Notes: generated by a model not told the origin, from the sequence alone. Shown: positions 17,841 to 26,852, counted from the first letter of the stretch. The stretch: DNA of 64,000 bases from Chelatococcus composti (GCF_014201415.1 NZ_JACHEH010000008.1:1-64000), one strand, 5' to 3'. A program made the numbers and translations.

Positions 17841-19025
17841 TCAGAAGAGGTCGCCGAGGCTGCGCCGGTGGCCGGTGTCGATGTCGGCGACGACGCTCAT
17901 GCCGACGCGCAGGGGCGGATCGTCGGGCCGCCGCTCAACAGCGATGCGCACTGGGATGCGCTGCACCACCTTGACCCAGTTTCCGCTGGCGTTCTGGGCC
18001 GGCAGCACCGAGAAGGTGGCGCCGCTCGCCGGGCTGATGCTTTCGACACGGCCCGTCCAGACGTGGCCGGGATAGGTATCCACGGCGATGGAGACGGGGT
18101 CGCCGGGCTTGACGTAGGTGAGGTCCGTTTCCTTGGCGTTGGCGTCGACCCACACCCTGTCGTCGCCGATGAGGCCGAAGGCGGCGGTGTTGGCGGCGAG
18201 ATACTGGCCGGGCTGGAGCTGGTCGACCTGGGTGACGATGCCGTCGAACGGCGCGCGCACCACCGTATGGTCGAGCTGGCGGCGTGCCTCCGCGACCTCC
18301 GCCTCGGCCTGGAGGAACTGGGGATGCTGCTCGATGTCCGCATCCGCCCGGCCGCCGAGTCTGGCGAGCTGCACCGCCGCTTCCTGACGCAGGGAGGCGA
18401 GCTTGCTTTCGGCCGCCTCGAGCGTGAACCGTGCCTCGTCATAGGCGGCGGCGGAGACATTGTTGGTGCGCACCAGGGCGGAATAGCGGTCGAACTGCGC
18501 CCGCGCCTGGTCGACCACGGCCTGCTGGGCGGCGATGTCGCGCTCGATGCGCCTGTAGTCCTGGCGCATGGCCTCGAGCGCGAGGCGCGTTTCCGCCAGT
18601 TTCGCCTCGGCCTTGTCGAGCGCGATGCGGAACTGGCGCGGGTCGAGCCGGAAGAGCACGTCGCCCGCCTTCACGGCCTGGCCCTCGCGCACCCCGACAC
18701 GTTCGACGATGCCGGACATGTCCGTCGAGACGAGGAGCTTGGCCGCCCCGACGTAGGCGTCGTCCACGGACACATAGCGCCCGCCGTTGAGCCAGGCGAG
18801 CAGGGAACCGACGACGACCACCGCGATGCCGCCGAGCATCAGGACCGGACGGGCGAGCCGCTGGCGCGCCTTTGGCGGGCGCTGGGCAGGTGGCGCCGCA
18901 GGCGCGGCCCCCGCGCGCCGCGCCTCTGCGGGCGCGGCCTCGGCGACCTCGTCCGTCCCGGTCCGGTCACGGGCGACGGATGGCGAAGCGGATTGCATCG
19001 ATATGGACTGCGACATGGCGGTCAT
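17841..19025 (-). CDS. emrA: HlyD-family periplasmic adaptor (EmrA type)
   Basis: 394-residue membrane-fusion protein: a proline/alanine-rich cytoplasmic leader, one transmembrane helix near residues 50-70, a lipoyl-like half (GQAVKAGDVLFRLDP), a long coiled-coil hairpin (about 110-210) and the returning lipoyl/beta-barrel part (VRAPFDGIVTQV, RVWVDANAKETDL). It bridges EmrB and an outer-membrane channel. The ATG at 19025 overlaps the upstream marR stop (ATGA); an ATG nine bases later is also possible. Confidence 0.92.
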   Translation of the reverse strand: MTAMSQSISMQSASPSVARDRTGTDEVAEAAPAEARRAGAAPAAPPAQRPPKARQRLARPVLMLGGIAVVVVGSLLAWLNGGRYVSVDDAYVGAAKLLVSTDMSGIVERVGVREGQAVKAGDVLFRLDPRQFRIALDKAEAKLAETRLALEAMRQDYRRIERDIAAQQAVVDQARAQFDRYSALVRTNNVSAAAYDEARFTLEAAESKLASLRQEAAVQLARLGGRADADIEQHPQFLQAEAEVAEARRQLDHTVVRAPFDGIVTQVDQLQPGQYLAANTAAFGLIGDDRVWVDANAKETDLTYVKPGDPVSIAVDTYPGHVWTGRVESISPASGATFSVLPAQNASGNWVKVVQRIPVRIAVERRPDDPPLRVGMSVVADIDTGHRRSLGDLF

Positions 19026-19480
19026 CCTTCGTCCGCGGTTCGGCGCATGCGGGGCATGTCGGCCGCGAGGTTGTTCTTGATCGTGAGAAGTGTGCGCGAG
19101 AGATCGGCCAGGGCCTCTTCCGGAATGCCCTCGGTCACAGTTTCGAGGAGGGCTTTTCTGTAGGCGAGGACCGTCCGCAGGATGGGCTCGGCAGCGGGCA
19201 GGAGGTGAAGCCGCCAGACGCGGCGGTCCTTCGGGTCGCGACGCCGCTCGACAAGCCCGCGGTCGGCCAGCCGGTCGACGAGGCGGCCGATGGAGATGGG
19301 TTCCACCTCGATCAGGTCGGCGAGCTCCTGCTGCGACAGGCCCGGCTGCTGGTCGAGCTTCAACAGGATGATCCACTGCGCGCGGCTCATGCCGTGCTCG
19401 CGGGCGCGCCTGTCGGCATGGGCCCGGATCAGGCGGGCCACGTCGAAAATCTCGCTGAGAAAGGTGTCGTTGCAGGTCAT
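19022..19480 (-). CDS. MarR-family repressor of the emrAB operon
   Basis: 152-residue winged-helix regulator with the MarR core: GMSRAQWIILLKL, SQQELADLIEVEPISIGRLV (recognition helix) and the wing ERRRDPKDRRVWRLHL. It is the first gene of the efflux operon and overlaps emrA. A perfect 9-bp inverted repeat lies 45-68 bases before its start, so it probably represses itself and the pump until a ligand binds. The ATG at 19480 fits the family's N-terminus; the frame is open further upstream but runs into the palindrome. Confidence 0.9.
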   Translation of the reverse strand: MTCNDTFLSEIFDVARLIRAHADRRAREHGMSRAQWIILLKLDQQPGLSQQELADLIEVEPISIGRLVDRLADRGLVERRRDPKDRRVWRLHLLPAAEPILRTVLAYRKALLETVTEGIPEEALADLSRTLLTIKNNLAADMPRMRRTADEG

Positions 19481-19524
19481 GCCGGCGCTCCGGTCGGCGA
19501 TGGGGCGCCGCTCGTCAGGTCGAC

Positions 19525-19548
19525 ATATAATAAGCAGGGTTATTATAT
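19525..19548 (-). promoter_or_regulatory. Perfect MarR-type operator palindrome
   Basis: ATATAATAA at 19525-19533 and TTATTATAT at 19540-19548 are a perfect inverted repeat around GCAGGG. This is an AT-rich island in GC-rich DNA. On the minus strand it contains TATAAT, a good -10 box for the marR-emrAB operon, so a bound repressor would block transcription directly. The rest of the gap up to ccoS (19549-19645) shows nothing else. Confidence 0.75.
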
Positions 19549-19645
19549 CTATGCTGCGGATTGCGTGGCAGCCCTGCGCGCCACGCATGATGGTGCCGGC
19601 GGGTCACACCCCGCCAGCGCCCGATGCGCCGTGATAATGCTGTCG

Positions 19646-19828
19646 TCAGCCCTGGCGGGAAGCGGAGTGCCGCTGCGGCAGGATCGGCACGTCCTCGTCG
19701 GTGATCACCCGCTCGGCAGCGCCGTCGAGGTCCTCGTACTGGCCGCCGCGCAGCGACCAGAGGAAGACGGCAAGACCGATGCAGCCGAGGCCGAGGGACA
19801 GCGGAATGAGATAGAAGAAGTCGCTCAT
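19646..19828 (-). CDS. ccoS: cbb3 oxidase maturation protein CcoS
   Basis: 60-residue protein with one N-terminal transmembrane helix followed by the conserved FLWSLRGGQYEDLDGAAERVI segment that identifies CcoS. It is required to insert cofactors into CcoN in studied bacteria. It starts in an ATGA overlap with ccoI and ends the cbb3 gene block. Confidence 0.95.
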   Translation of the reverse strand: MSDFFYLIPLSLGLGCIGLAVFLWSLRGGQYEDLDGAAERVITDEDVPILPQRHSASRQG

Positions 19829-22089
19829 GCGTGGGCCTCCGAGAGCCGGGCGGCGGCCAGCCGGCCCTGCTCGCGCGCTCCGCCCTCGGCGCGGCCGAGA
19901 CGCAGCGCATTCGCCACCACGATGATCGACGAAGACGACATGGCGATGGCGGCGACGAGCGGCGTCACGTAGCCAAGCACCGCGAAGGGCATGGCGATGG
20001 CATTGTAGATGAGCGCGAGGGCGAGGTTCTGTCGCGTCAGCGCGTGCGCGGCCCGGGAGAGGCGGAGCACGGCGGGCACGGCCTCCAGCCCCTCGCGCAG
20101 GAAGACGAAGTCGGCGGCGTTGCGGCCGATATCGGCGGCGGTGGAGGGCGCCATCGAGGCATGGGCGGCGGCGAGCGCAGGCGCGTCGTTGAGGCCGTCG
20201 CCCACCATCAGCACCTTGCGGCCCTCCGCGGCGAGCGTCGCGAGCCTCACCACCTTGTCGCCGGGCACGAGATCCCCCGCATATTCGTCGATGCCGAGTG
20301 CGCCGGCGAGGCGCTGCACCTCATCGCTGCGGTCGCCGGAGAGCAGGACGATCCTCAGCCCCTCGTCCTTCAGCGTCTGCACCGCCTGCCGGGCGCCCGG
20401 CCGCAGCCGGTCGGCAAAGGCGAAGCGGGCGACGGGACGGCCATTGCACGACAGCACCGTGCCCGTGATGCTGCCGGCATCCCGCAGCGCCCACGCCGCG
20501 CGGCCGAGGCGGTGGACGTCGCTGCCGAGCTTCGCCTCGAGGCCGAGGCCGGGATGTTCGCGGACCTCGTCGAAGACGGGAGCGAGCGGCACCCTGTCCT
20601 GCGCCGCTGCGACGATGGCGCGCGAGTGGGGATGGCGCGAATGGGCGCAGATGCCCGCGGCGACGGCGAGATCAGCCGGGGCAATATCGTCTCCGTTGGT
20701 GAGCACCAGGGTGCCGAGCGTCAGAGTCCCCGTCTTGTCAAAGACGACCGTGTCGACCTCGGTGATGCGTTCCAGCGCGCCGCCGTCCTTCACCATGATG
20801 CCGACCTCGAAGAGGCGGCGGGCGGCGACCACCTGCACCATCGGTACGGCCAGCGCCAGGGCGCAGGGGCAGGTGATGATGAGCACGGCAACGGCGATGG
20901 AGAGCGACTCGTGCCAGCCACCGCCGGCAAGCATCCAGCCGACGAAGGTGACGAAGGCGGCCGTATGGACGACGGGGGCATAGAGCGAGGCTGCGCGGTC
21001 GGCGAGGCGGCGGTAGCGCGAGCGTCCGCTCTCGGCCGCCTCCATGAGGCGTACCATCTCGGCGAGGAAGGAATCCTTGGCCGCGGCCCGCGCCCGCATG
21101 GTCACCGGCCCGGTGAGGTTGAGCGTGCCGGCCTCGACCGTGGCACCCGGGCCGACCTCGCGCGGCAGGCTCTCGCCGTTGACGAGCGAGCAGTCGATGT
21201 CGGACCGGCCGGAGAGAATCTCGCCGTCGACCGGGATGCGCTCGCCCGCGGCCACCATCAGCGTCATGCCGGGCTCGATTTCCGCGAGCGGCAGATATTC
21301 CTGCCGTCCGTCAGGATGGACGACATGGGCGCCGCGCGCTGCGAAGCGCGCGAGACCCTTGACGGCGGTGCGCGCCCGCTCCCGCATCACGTGGTCGAGC
21401 GTGCGGCCGACGAGCAGGAAGAAGATGAGCGATACGGCCGCGTCGAAATAGGCATGGGCGCCGCTGTTGAGCGTGTCATAGAGGCTCATGCCAAAGGCAA
21501 TGAGGATGCCGATGGAGATCGGCACATCCATGTTCGTACGCCGGTGGCGCAGCGCGTTCCAGGCAGAGCTGAAGAAGATGCGGCCAGAATAGCCGATGGT
21601 CGGCAGCGCGATGGCGGCGGAGATGAGGTGGAAGAGGTCCCGTGTGCCCGCCTCGGCGCCCGCCCACACGGCAACCGACATCAGCATGATGTTCATCGCG
21701 CCAAAGCCTGCCACGGCCAGGGCGCGCACGAGGCGGGCGAGTGTCTCGTCCCGCTCGTCGGCGGCAGGGTCGTCGAGATGTGCAGGATAGCCGATCGACG
21801 CCAGCGTCGGGATGAAGGCGCACGGGTTCGCCGACTCCCGCCAGCGCACCGAGACCCGCCGCGTGGAGAGATTGACGCGGGCACCCTCGACCCCTTCCAG
21901 GCGGCCGAGGGTGCTCTCGATGGCGCGCATGCAGGCGCCGCAGTGCACGGCCGGCACGGACAGGTCCGTCTGCCAGAGGCCCTCGCCGATGCGATGGCTG
22001 GCGAGCAGGATCTCCTCGCGCGAGGGGCCCGCTTCCGCGCCCGCGGGCGCGGCGGCGAGAGCGAGCGAAGCCTGCCCGCAGCAGCTCAT
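19825..22089 (-). CDS. ccoI: Copper-transporting P1B-type ATPase for cbb3 assembly
   Basis: 754-residue copper ATPase. From the N-terminus: a cysteine pair (CC at 3-4), a heavy-metal domain with CGAC at 50-53, transmembrane helices, the actuator motif NGES, the CPC metal channel motif (ITCPCALALAVP), the phosphorylation motif DKTGT and the GDGLNDAPAL hinge. In cco clusters this family (FixI/CcoI) provides copper to the CcoN active site. I chose the ATG at 22089 that gives the MSCCG start; the frame extends further but into the upstream gene. It overlaps ccoS by ATGA. Confidence 0.93.
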   Translation of the reverse strand: MSCCGQASLALAAAPAGAEAGPSREEILLASHRIGEGLWQTDLSVPAVHCGACMRAIESTLGRLEGVEGARVNLSTRRVSVRWRESANPCAFIPTLASIGYPAHLDDPAADERDETLARLVRALAVAGFGAMNIMLMSVAVWAGAEAGTRDLFHLISAAIALPTIGYSGRIFFSSAWNALRHRRTNMDVPISIGILIAFGMSLYDTLNSGAHAYFDAAVSLIFFLLVGRTLDHVMRERARTAVKGLARFAARGAHVVHPDGRQEYLPLAEIEPGMTLMVAAGERIPVDGEILSGRSDIDCSLVNGESLPREVGPGATVEAGTLNLTGPVTMRARAAAKDSFLAEMVRLMEAAESGRSRYRRLADRAASLYAPVVHTAAFVTFVGWMLAGGGWHESLSIAVAVLIITCPCALALAVPMVQVVAARRLFEVGIMVKDGGALERITEVDTVVFDKTGTLTLGTLVLTNGDDIAPADLAVAAGICAHSRHPHSRAIVAAAQDRVPLAPVFDEVREHPGLGLEAKLGSDVHRLGRAAWALRDAGSITGTVLSCNGRPVARFAFADRLRPGARQAVQTLKDEGLRIVLLSGDRSDEVQRLAGALGIDEYAGDLVPGDKVVRLATLAAEGRKVLMVGDGLNDAPALAAAHASMAPSTAADIGRNAADFVFLREGLEAVPAVLRLSRAAHALTRQNLALALIYNAIAMPFAVLGYVTPLVAAIAMSSSSIIVVANALRLGRAEGGAREQGRLAAARLSEAHA

Positions 22090-22093
22090 CGGG

Positions 22094-22888
22094 TCATTCC
22101 TCCTGCACGATGGCCTTGTAGGCGTGCCAGGTGCCGTGGCCGAGCACCGGGAACGTGACGATAAGGCCAAGGAGCCCCGTCGCGAGGCTGACGAGGAACA
22201 GCGCGAGGGTGATCGCGCCCCAGACCAGCATCACCGGCAGGTTGCTCCACACCAGCGCCATGCTCTTGCCCATGGCCGTGAAGGCATCAACGCGGCGGTC
22301 GAGCAGCATCGGGATGGAGAAGGCGCTGATGGCGAAGGAGAAGGCGGCGAACAGCGCCCCGACGAGGCTGCCGACGAGCAGCATGGCGAGGCCGAGGGGG
22401 GTGCCGAACAGCATCGCTGCGATGGGGCCGAGGCCGGGCACGAAGGGCTGCCAGCCGAAGAAGAGCGCGTAGATGATGACGGCCGCCCGCATCCACACGA
22501 GCATCAGCATCATCAGGAGTGCGCCGGCGAAAAGGATCTGCCCCTTCGAGGCTGCCCGGACGAAGATCATGCCGAGGAGGCTCACCCGCCGTCCCTCGGC
22601 GAGGCGCCGGCTCTTCTCATAGAGGCCGATGGCGAGCACGGGGCCGACCACCATGAACCCGGCGAGAGCCGGAAAGAGGATGTAGTCATAGCCGAAGGCG
22701 AACAGCCCCCAGATGATGACAACCGACACGGCGAAGACGAGGAAGCCGTAGGCGAGGCTCGCCCCCGGCTGCACCGTGAAGTCCCGCCAGCCCTTCCTGA
22801 GCCAGGTGAAGGCCTCCGATGCCGGCAGTCCCCGGTCGAGATTGACGCGGGCGGGCTTGACCGGCGCTTCGTGCGCAACTGTGCTCAT
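22094..22888 (-). CDS. DUF2189 membrane protein
   Basis: 264-residue integral membrane protein with about six hydrophobic segments, recognised as DUF2189 from its start (LPASEAFTWLRKGWRDF) and the GLLGLIVTFPVLGHGTWHAY ending. Function unknown; such genes are often found near cytochrome oxidase loci. It sits four bases before ccoI in the place where ccoG and ccoH usually stand. The ATG at 22888 follows an AAAGGAC site. Confidence 0.8.
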   Translation of the reverse strand: MSTVAHEAPVKPARVNLDRGLPASEAFTWLRKGWRDFTVQPGASLAYGFLVFAVSVVIIWGLFAFGYDYILFPALAGFMVVGPVLAIGLYEKSRRLAEGRRVSLLGMIFVRAASKGQILFAGALLMMLMLVWMRAAVIIYALFFGWQPFVPGLGPIAAMLFGTPLGLAMLLVGSLVGALFAAFSFAISAFSIPMLLDRRVDAFTAMGKSMALVWSNLPVMLVWGAITLALFLVSLATGLLGLIVTFPVLGHGTWHAYKAIVQEE

Positions 22889-22912
22889 GTCCTTTTCCCT
22901 CGCTCGCTCCGC

Positions 22913-23143
22913 TCAGCAGGACGACTTGGCCGCGCGGAAGGCGCCTTCGCTTCCGCCTGGCGTCTTGAGATGGGTGACGCAGTCCGGCTGCGAGGACAAC
23001 GCCACGATGACGAGATGCGCGTTCGCCCCGATGATGACCGCCGCCGCGACCGCGACGATGAGGAGCGCGGCGACGCGCCCGCGCGACCAGGGCCTGCGGC
23101 TCCGGTTCGTGGCCGGGTTTCCGCCTTGCATGGCCGTTGTCAT
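22913..23143 (-). CDS. Small single-helix membrane protein in the cco operon
   Basis: 76-residue protein with a basic N-terminus (about 25 residues, several Arg), one transmembrane helix (about 26-47) and a short tail ending ALSSQPDCVTHLK...AKSSC, with two cysteines. I do not know a named family for it, although I recall a similar tail in small proteins at the ends of cco operons in alphaproteobacteria. It lies three bases after ccoP with GGAGG before its ATG. By topology it could stand in for CcoH, but this is a guess. Confidence 0.7.
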   Translation of the reverse strand: MTTAMQGGNPATNRSRRPWSRGRVAALLIVAVAAAVIIGANAHLVIVALSSQPDCVTHLKTPGGSEGAFRAAKSSC

Positions 23144-23146
23144 GGC

Positions 23147-24019
23147 TCACTTGCCTCCGAGATCGAGCACGTAGAGCGTGAGGATCTTGCGGTCGACGTC
23201 CGAGAGCCTCTTCTCCCACGCCGGCATGTAGCCCTGGCGGCCGCCCCACACGGTGTCGAAGATCGACTGACGGTCGCCGCCGTAGATCCAGAAGCCGTCC
23301 GTCAAGTCAGGCGCGCCCACCTCGGTACTGCCCTTACCGTCCGGGCCGTGGCACGAGACGCAGTTCGCCTCGAACACCGCCTTGCCGGCGGTGATGGCGT
23401 CCTTCTCCGGCCCATTGGCGAGGGCGGGATTGCTCAGCGACTGCACGTAGGCGACGACGTTGAGCACGGCCGTACGGTCCAGCATCTGGTCGCGGCCGAA
23501 GGCGAGCATCTGAGAGGTGCGGGTCTGCGGGTGGTCGCTGTTGATGCCGACGCGGATCGTCTCGGCCACAGCCTCCGGCGTGCCGCCCCACAGCCAGGCC
23601 TTGTCCGCGAGGTTGGGATAGCCCGGTCCGCCCTTGCCCGAGGTGCCGTGGCAGACGGCGCAGTTGTCGCCGAAGAGCGTACGGCCGGCCTGACGCACCT
23701 TCTGCATCAGCTCCGCGTCCGCCTGGATGGCGGCATAGTCCTCCTGTGCGATGCGCTGCGTCCAGGTGCGCTGGCGCGCGGCCTCGACCACCTTCTCGCG
23801 CACGATCTCGCGCTCGTCGAGGCCGAGCAGACCCTTCGTGTAGGTCACGCCCAGCGGCCAGGCCGGCATCAGCACCCAGTAGACGAAGGCGAACAGGGCA
23901 GTGACGCCGAGGAAGAACCACACCACCTTCGGCACCGGAGTGTTCAGCTCCTTGATGCCGTTCCACTCGTGGCCGGTCAGGCGCTGACCGGTATAGGGAT
24001 CGTAATCGCCTACCGACAT
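23147..24019 (-). CDS. ccoP: cbb3 oxidase diheme cytochrome c subunit
   Basis: 290-residue subunit III of the high-affinity cbb3 terminal oxidase. One N-terminal membrane anchor (about residues 31-52) is followed by two periplasmic cytochrome c domains with CAVCH at 120-124 and CVSCH at 220-224; axial Met candidates are in SQMLAFG and GYMPAW. It takes electrons from cytochrome c or bc1 to CcoO. Its start overlaps the end of ccoQ by 10 bases. Confidence 0.96.
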   Translation of the reverse strand: MSVGDYDPYTGQRLTGHEWNGIKELNTPVPKVVWFFLGVTALFAFVYWVLMPAWPLGVTYTKGLLGLDEREIVREKVVEAARQRTWTQRIAQEDYAAIQADAELMQKVRQAGRTLFGDNCAVCHGTSGKGGPGYPNLADKAWLWGGTPEAVAETIRVGINSDHPQTRTSQMLAFGRDQMLDRTAVLNVVAYVQSLSNPALANGPEKDAITAGKAVFEANCVSCHGPDGKGSTEVGAPDLTDGFWIYGGDRQSIFDTVWGGRQGYMPAWEKRLSDVDRKILTLYVLDLGGK

Positions 24020-24177
24020 GGCGTGTCCTCGTCGTCGATGATGCTCTTGGCCGCTTCGTCGAACCGCTCCTTGTTGGAGGGCCAGAAGGTGTAGGCGACG
24101 ACGGTGAGGGCCATCGCCATGAGGTAGAAGAGGCCGTAGGACTTGGAGAATGCGACGAGCGTGTCGTGGTCGATCAT
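24010..24177 (-). CDS. ccoQ: cbb3 oxidase subunit CcoQ
   Basis: 55-residue protein read directly from the minus strand: one transmembrane helix (YGLFYLMAMALTVVAYTFW) after an acidic start, then PSNKERFDEAAKSI and a short acidic tail ending in CR. This is the CcoQ/FixQ pattern. It starts in an ATGA overlap with ccoO and ends inside ccoP. CcoQ stabilises the complex. Confidence 0.93.
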   Translation of the reverse strand: MIDHDTLVAFSKSYGLFYLMAMALTVVAYTFWPSNKERFDEAAKSIIDDEDTPCR

Positions 24178-24923
24178 GGCTTGGCCCCTTCGGTCGATGC
24201 GGTCTGCTGGTAGGGAGCGTCAGTCAGGCGGCCGAGCACCTGCAGGTAGGCCACGAGGGCGTCCATCTCCGTCAGCCGGTCGGGCTGGCCGTCGAAGGCC
24301 CGCACGTTGGTGGCATCGCCGTAGCGGGCTGTGACGCCGGCCGCGAAGGGGCTGTCCGGCATCGCCTGGCCATAGGCGTCGGCGGCCGCGTTGGCGATCA
24401 TCTCGTCCGTGTAGGGCACCCCGACCTTGCGCTGCGCGGCGAGGTGCAGCGAGAGGTCGTCTACCTTGAGCGGCGTCTCGGCCAGCCAGCGGTAGCCCGG
24501 CATGATCGACTCCGGCACCACGTCGCGCGGGTTGATCAGGTGGGCGACGTGCCAGGCGTCGGAATACTTGCCGCCGACGCGGGCGAGATCAGGCCCCGTG
24601 CGCTTGGAGCCCCAGAGCATCGGGTGGTCGTACTTGGATTCCACCGCCAGCGAATAGGGCCCGTAGCGCTCCACGTCGTCGCGCAGGGTGCGGATCATCT
24701 GCGAATGGCAGGCATAGCAGCCCTCGCGGATGTAAATGTTGCGCCCTGCAACCTCGAGCGGCGTGTAGAGGCGCATGTCCGGTGCTTCCTCGACCGTCTC
24801 GTGGATGGTGAAGAGCGGGGCGATCTCCATGAAGCCGCCGATGCTCGACACCACGATGATGGCGATGACGAAGCCGATGGCATTGCGCTCGAGCTTTTGA
24901 TGGATGCCGAACATCTCACTCAT
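24174..24923 (-). CDS. ccoO: cbb3 oxidase monoheme cytochrome c subunit
   Basis: 249-residue subunit II with one N-terminal membrane helix (about 15-33) and a periplasmic heme-binding domain with CYACH at residues 69-73. The segments GPYSLAVESKYDHP and GSKRTGPDLARVGGKYSD are typical of CcoO. It overlaps both ccoN and ccoQ by ATGA junctions. Confidence 0.96.
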   Translation of the reverse strand: MSEMFGIHQKLERNAIGFVIAIIVVSSIGGFMEIAPLFTIHETVEEAPDMRLYTPLEVAGRNIYIREGCYACHSQMIRTLRDDVERYGPYSLAVESKYDHPMLWGSKRTGPDLARVGGKYSDAWHVAHLINPRDVVPESIMPGYRWLAETPLKVDDLSLHLAAQRKVGVPYTDEMIANAAADAYGQAMPDSPFAAGVTARYGDATNVRAFDGQPDRLTEMDALVAYLQVLGRLTDAPYQQTASTEGAKP

Positions 24924-26572
24924 TCTCCGGCTTGCAGCGACCGGGCGAGGGCCGGGACAACGGGGGCGTCGGGAGCTTCGGCACGCTCGGCGGAAGCCTG
25001 GCGGATCGTCATCCAGACGTTGTAGAGGCCGATGACCGCGCCGACGGCGAAGAAGCCACCGCCGATGGCACGGGCGATGTAGTAGGGCCGCATCGCCACG
25101 AGCGAGTCGATGAAGGAATAGGCAAGCGTGCCGCCCTCGCTATAGGTGCGCCACATCAGGCCCTGGATGATGCCGGAGTTCCACATCGCGAAGACGTAGA
25201 TCAGCGTGCCGGCCAGCGAGAGCCAGAAGTGGGCCTCCACCAGCTTGTTGGAGTACATGGAAGGCTGCTTCCAGATCCACGGCACGACGGCGTAGATGGA
25301 GCCGAAGGTGATGAGCGCCACCCAGCCGAGTGCACCGGCATGCACGTGGCCGACCGTCCAGTCGGTGTAGTGCGACAGCGAGTTGACGGCGCGGATCGAC
25401 ATGAACGAGCCTTCGAAGGTCGAGAGGCCGTAGAAGACGACCGCCAGCATCATGAAGCGCAGCGTGGCGTCGTCGCGCACCTTGTCCCAGGCGCCGTTGA
25501 GGGTGAGCAGCGCATTGGCCGCCGCCAGCCACGAGGGCACGATCAGCATGACCGAGAAGGTCATGCCGAGCGTCTGCACCCACTGCGGCAGGGCCGTGTA
25601 GTGCAGGTGGTGCGAGCCCGCCCACATGTACATGAACGTTATGCCCCAGAAGCCGAGGATGCCCATGCGGTAGGAGAACACCGGCCGGCCCGCGCGCTTG
25701 GGAAGGTAGTAGTACATCATCCCCAGGAAGCCGGCGGTGAGGAAGAAGGCCACCGCGTTGTGGCCGTACCACCACTGCGTCATCGCATCCTGCACGCCGG
25801 CGAAGGCCGAGTAGCTCTTGGCGCTGCCGAAGGAGATCGGCACCGCGAGGTTGTTGACGATGTGCAGGATGGCCACCACGAGGATGAAGGCCATATAGTA
25901 CCAGTTGGCGACGTAGATGTGCGGCTCCTGCCGGCGCATCAGCGTGCGCAGGTAGATCGAGAAGTAAACGACCCACACCACCACGAGCCACAGGTCGGCA
26001 TACCACTCGGGCTCGGCGTATTCCTTCGACTGCGTGATGCCGAGAAGGTAGCCACTGGCCGCGAGCAGGCAGAAGAGGTTGTAGCCGATCAGCACAAACC
26101 ACGGGCTGAACTGGTCGGGCAGGCGGGCCCGCGACGTGCGCTGCAGGACGTGGAACGAGGTGGCGATCAGCGCATTGCCGCCGAAGCCGAAGATGACGCC
26201 CGAGGTGTGCACCGGCCGCAGGCGCCCGAAGCTCGCCCACGCGGCGTCGAAGGTCATTTCCGGATAGACGAGCAGCCAGGCGACCCAGTCGCCCACGCCC
26301 ATGCCGATCACGGCCCAGATCATGGCCAGCACGACACCGGCCTTGGTGGGTGTGTCGTAATACTGGGCAAAGCGCTCCTCGCCCGGTTCCGGCGCGTAGT
26401 AGCCGGAGATGACGAAGAACATCAGGACGACGGCAGAGGCCATGATGAGCCCGCCGTGCACGGCCAGAATGTCTCCCCGGCCGGCGACGGCCAGGGCAAG
26501 GCCGAGGATCGCCACGGCCGTCAGCACGGCAAGGGCCAGCCGCCTCTCGCCCCTCGTCAATTCGGATATCAT
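24920..26572 (-). CDS. ccoN: cbb3 oxidase catalytic subunit
   Basis: 550-residue heme-copper oxidase subunit I of the C family, the site of oxygen reduction and proton pumping. Expected ligands are visible: His in SFHVLQR, GHNAVAFFLT with the copper-site His, SHHLHYTALPQW and HVHAGALGW for the low-spin and high-spin hemes. First gene of the operon. A FixK/FNR-type box lies about 100 bp upstream, so expression should rise when oxygen is low. The start has GGGAG ten bases upstream. Confidence 0.97.
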   Translation of the reverse strand: MISELTRGERRLALAVLTAVAILGLALAVAGRGDILAVHGGLIMASAVVLMFFVISGYYAPEPGEERFAQYYDTPTKAGVVLAMIWAVIGMGVGDWVAWLLVYPEMTFDAAWASFGRLRPVHTSGVIFGFGGNALIATSFHVLQRTSRARLPDQFSPWFVLIGYNLFCLLAASGYLLGITQSKEYAEPEWYADLWLVVVWVVYFSIYLRTLMRRQEPHIYVANWYYMAFILVVAILHIVNNLAVPISFGSAKSYSAFAGVQDAMTQWWYGHNAVAFFLTAGFLGMMYYYLPKRAGRPVFSYRMGILGFWGITFMYMWAGSHHLHYTALPQWVQTLGMTFSVMLIVPSWLAAANALLTLNGAWDKVRDDATLRFMMLAVVFYGLSTFEGSFMSIRAVNSLSHYTDWTVGHVHAGALGWVALITFGSIYAVVPWIWKQPSMYSNKLVEAHFWLSLAGTLIYVFAMWNSGIIQGLMWRTYSEGGTLAYSFIDSLVAMRPYYIARAIGGGFFAVGAVIGLYNVWMTIRQASAERAEAPDAPVVPALARSLQAGE

Positions 26573-26667
26573 GGTGGCGTTGCTCCCGCTCCGCTCCTGG
26601 GTCCCTCGGACGGGCGCACAATCCCACCCGTCCCATCAGCCCATAGGACGAGGCGAGCCCCGGTTGT

Positions 26668-26681
26668 TTGACGTGGATCAA
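26668..26681 (-). promoter_or_regulatory. FixK/FNR-type box for the cco operon
   Basis: TTGACGTGGATCAA matches the FNR/Anr/FixK consensus TTGAT-N4-ATCAA except for one base. With the activator centred 41.5 bases upstream of the start point, transcription would begin near 26633, and TATGGG on the minus strand at 26640-26645 is at the right distance for a -10 box. This predicts activation of ccoNOQP in low oxygen. Confidence 0.85.
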
Positions 26682-26801
26682 ATAACGCGAGGGCGCCTTC
26701 GCTCCGGCGCGCGCTTTTCCAGCCTTTCCGATGCGGCAAAGTGCCCGCCCCGGACGGCCGCAAGGCGCGGAACCGCAGGCCGCGGCTGCCGTTGTCGAAA
26801 A

Positions 26802-26816
26802 TGCAACTCATTTGCA
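26802..26816 (+). promoter_or_regulatory. Mur/Fur-like box 1 before the Mn importer
   Basis: TGCAACTCATTTGCA is a TGCAA-N5-TTGCA inverted repeat, the pattern of alphaproteobacterial Fur/Mur operators. It ends one base before the -35-like TTGCGC at 26818-26823. That box has a 17-bp spacer to TATACC (26841-26846), the likely promoter of the manganese operon. Confidence 0.65.
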
Positions 26817-26852
26817 CTTGCGCGACGGAGGCGGGTTGTCTATACCTGCAAT

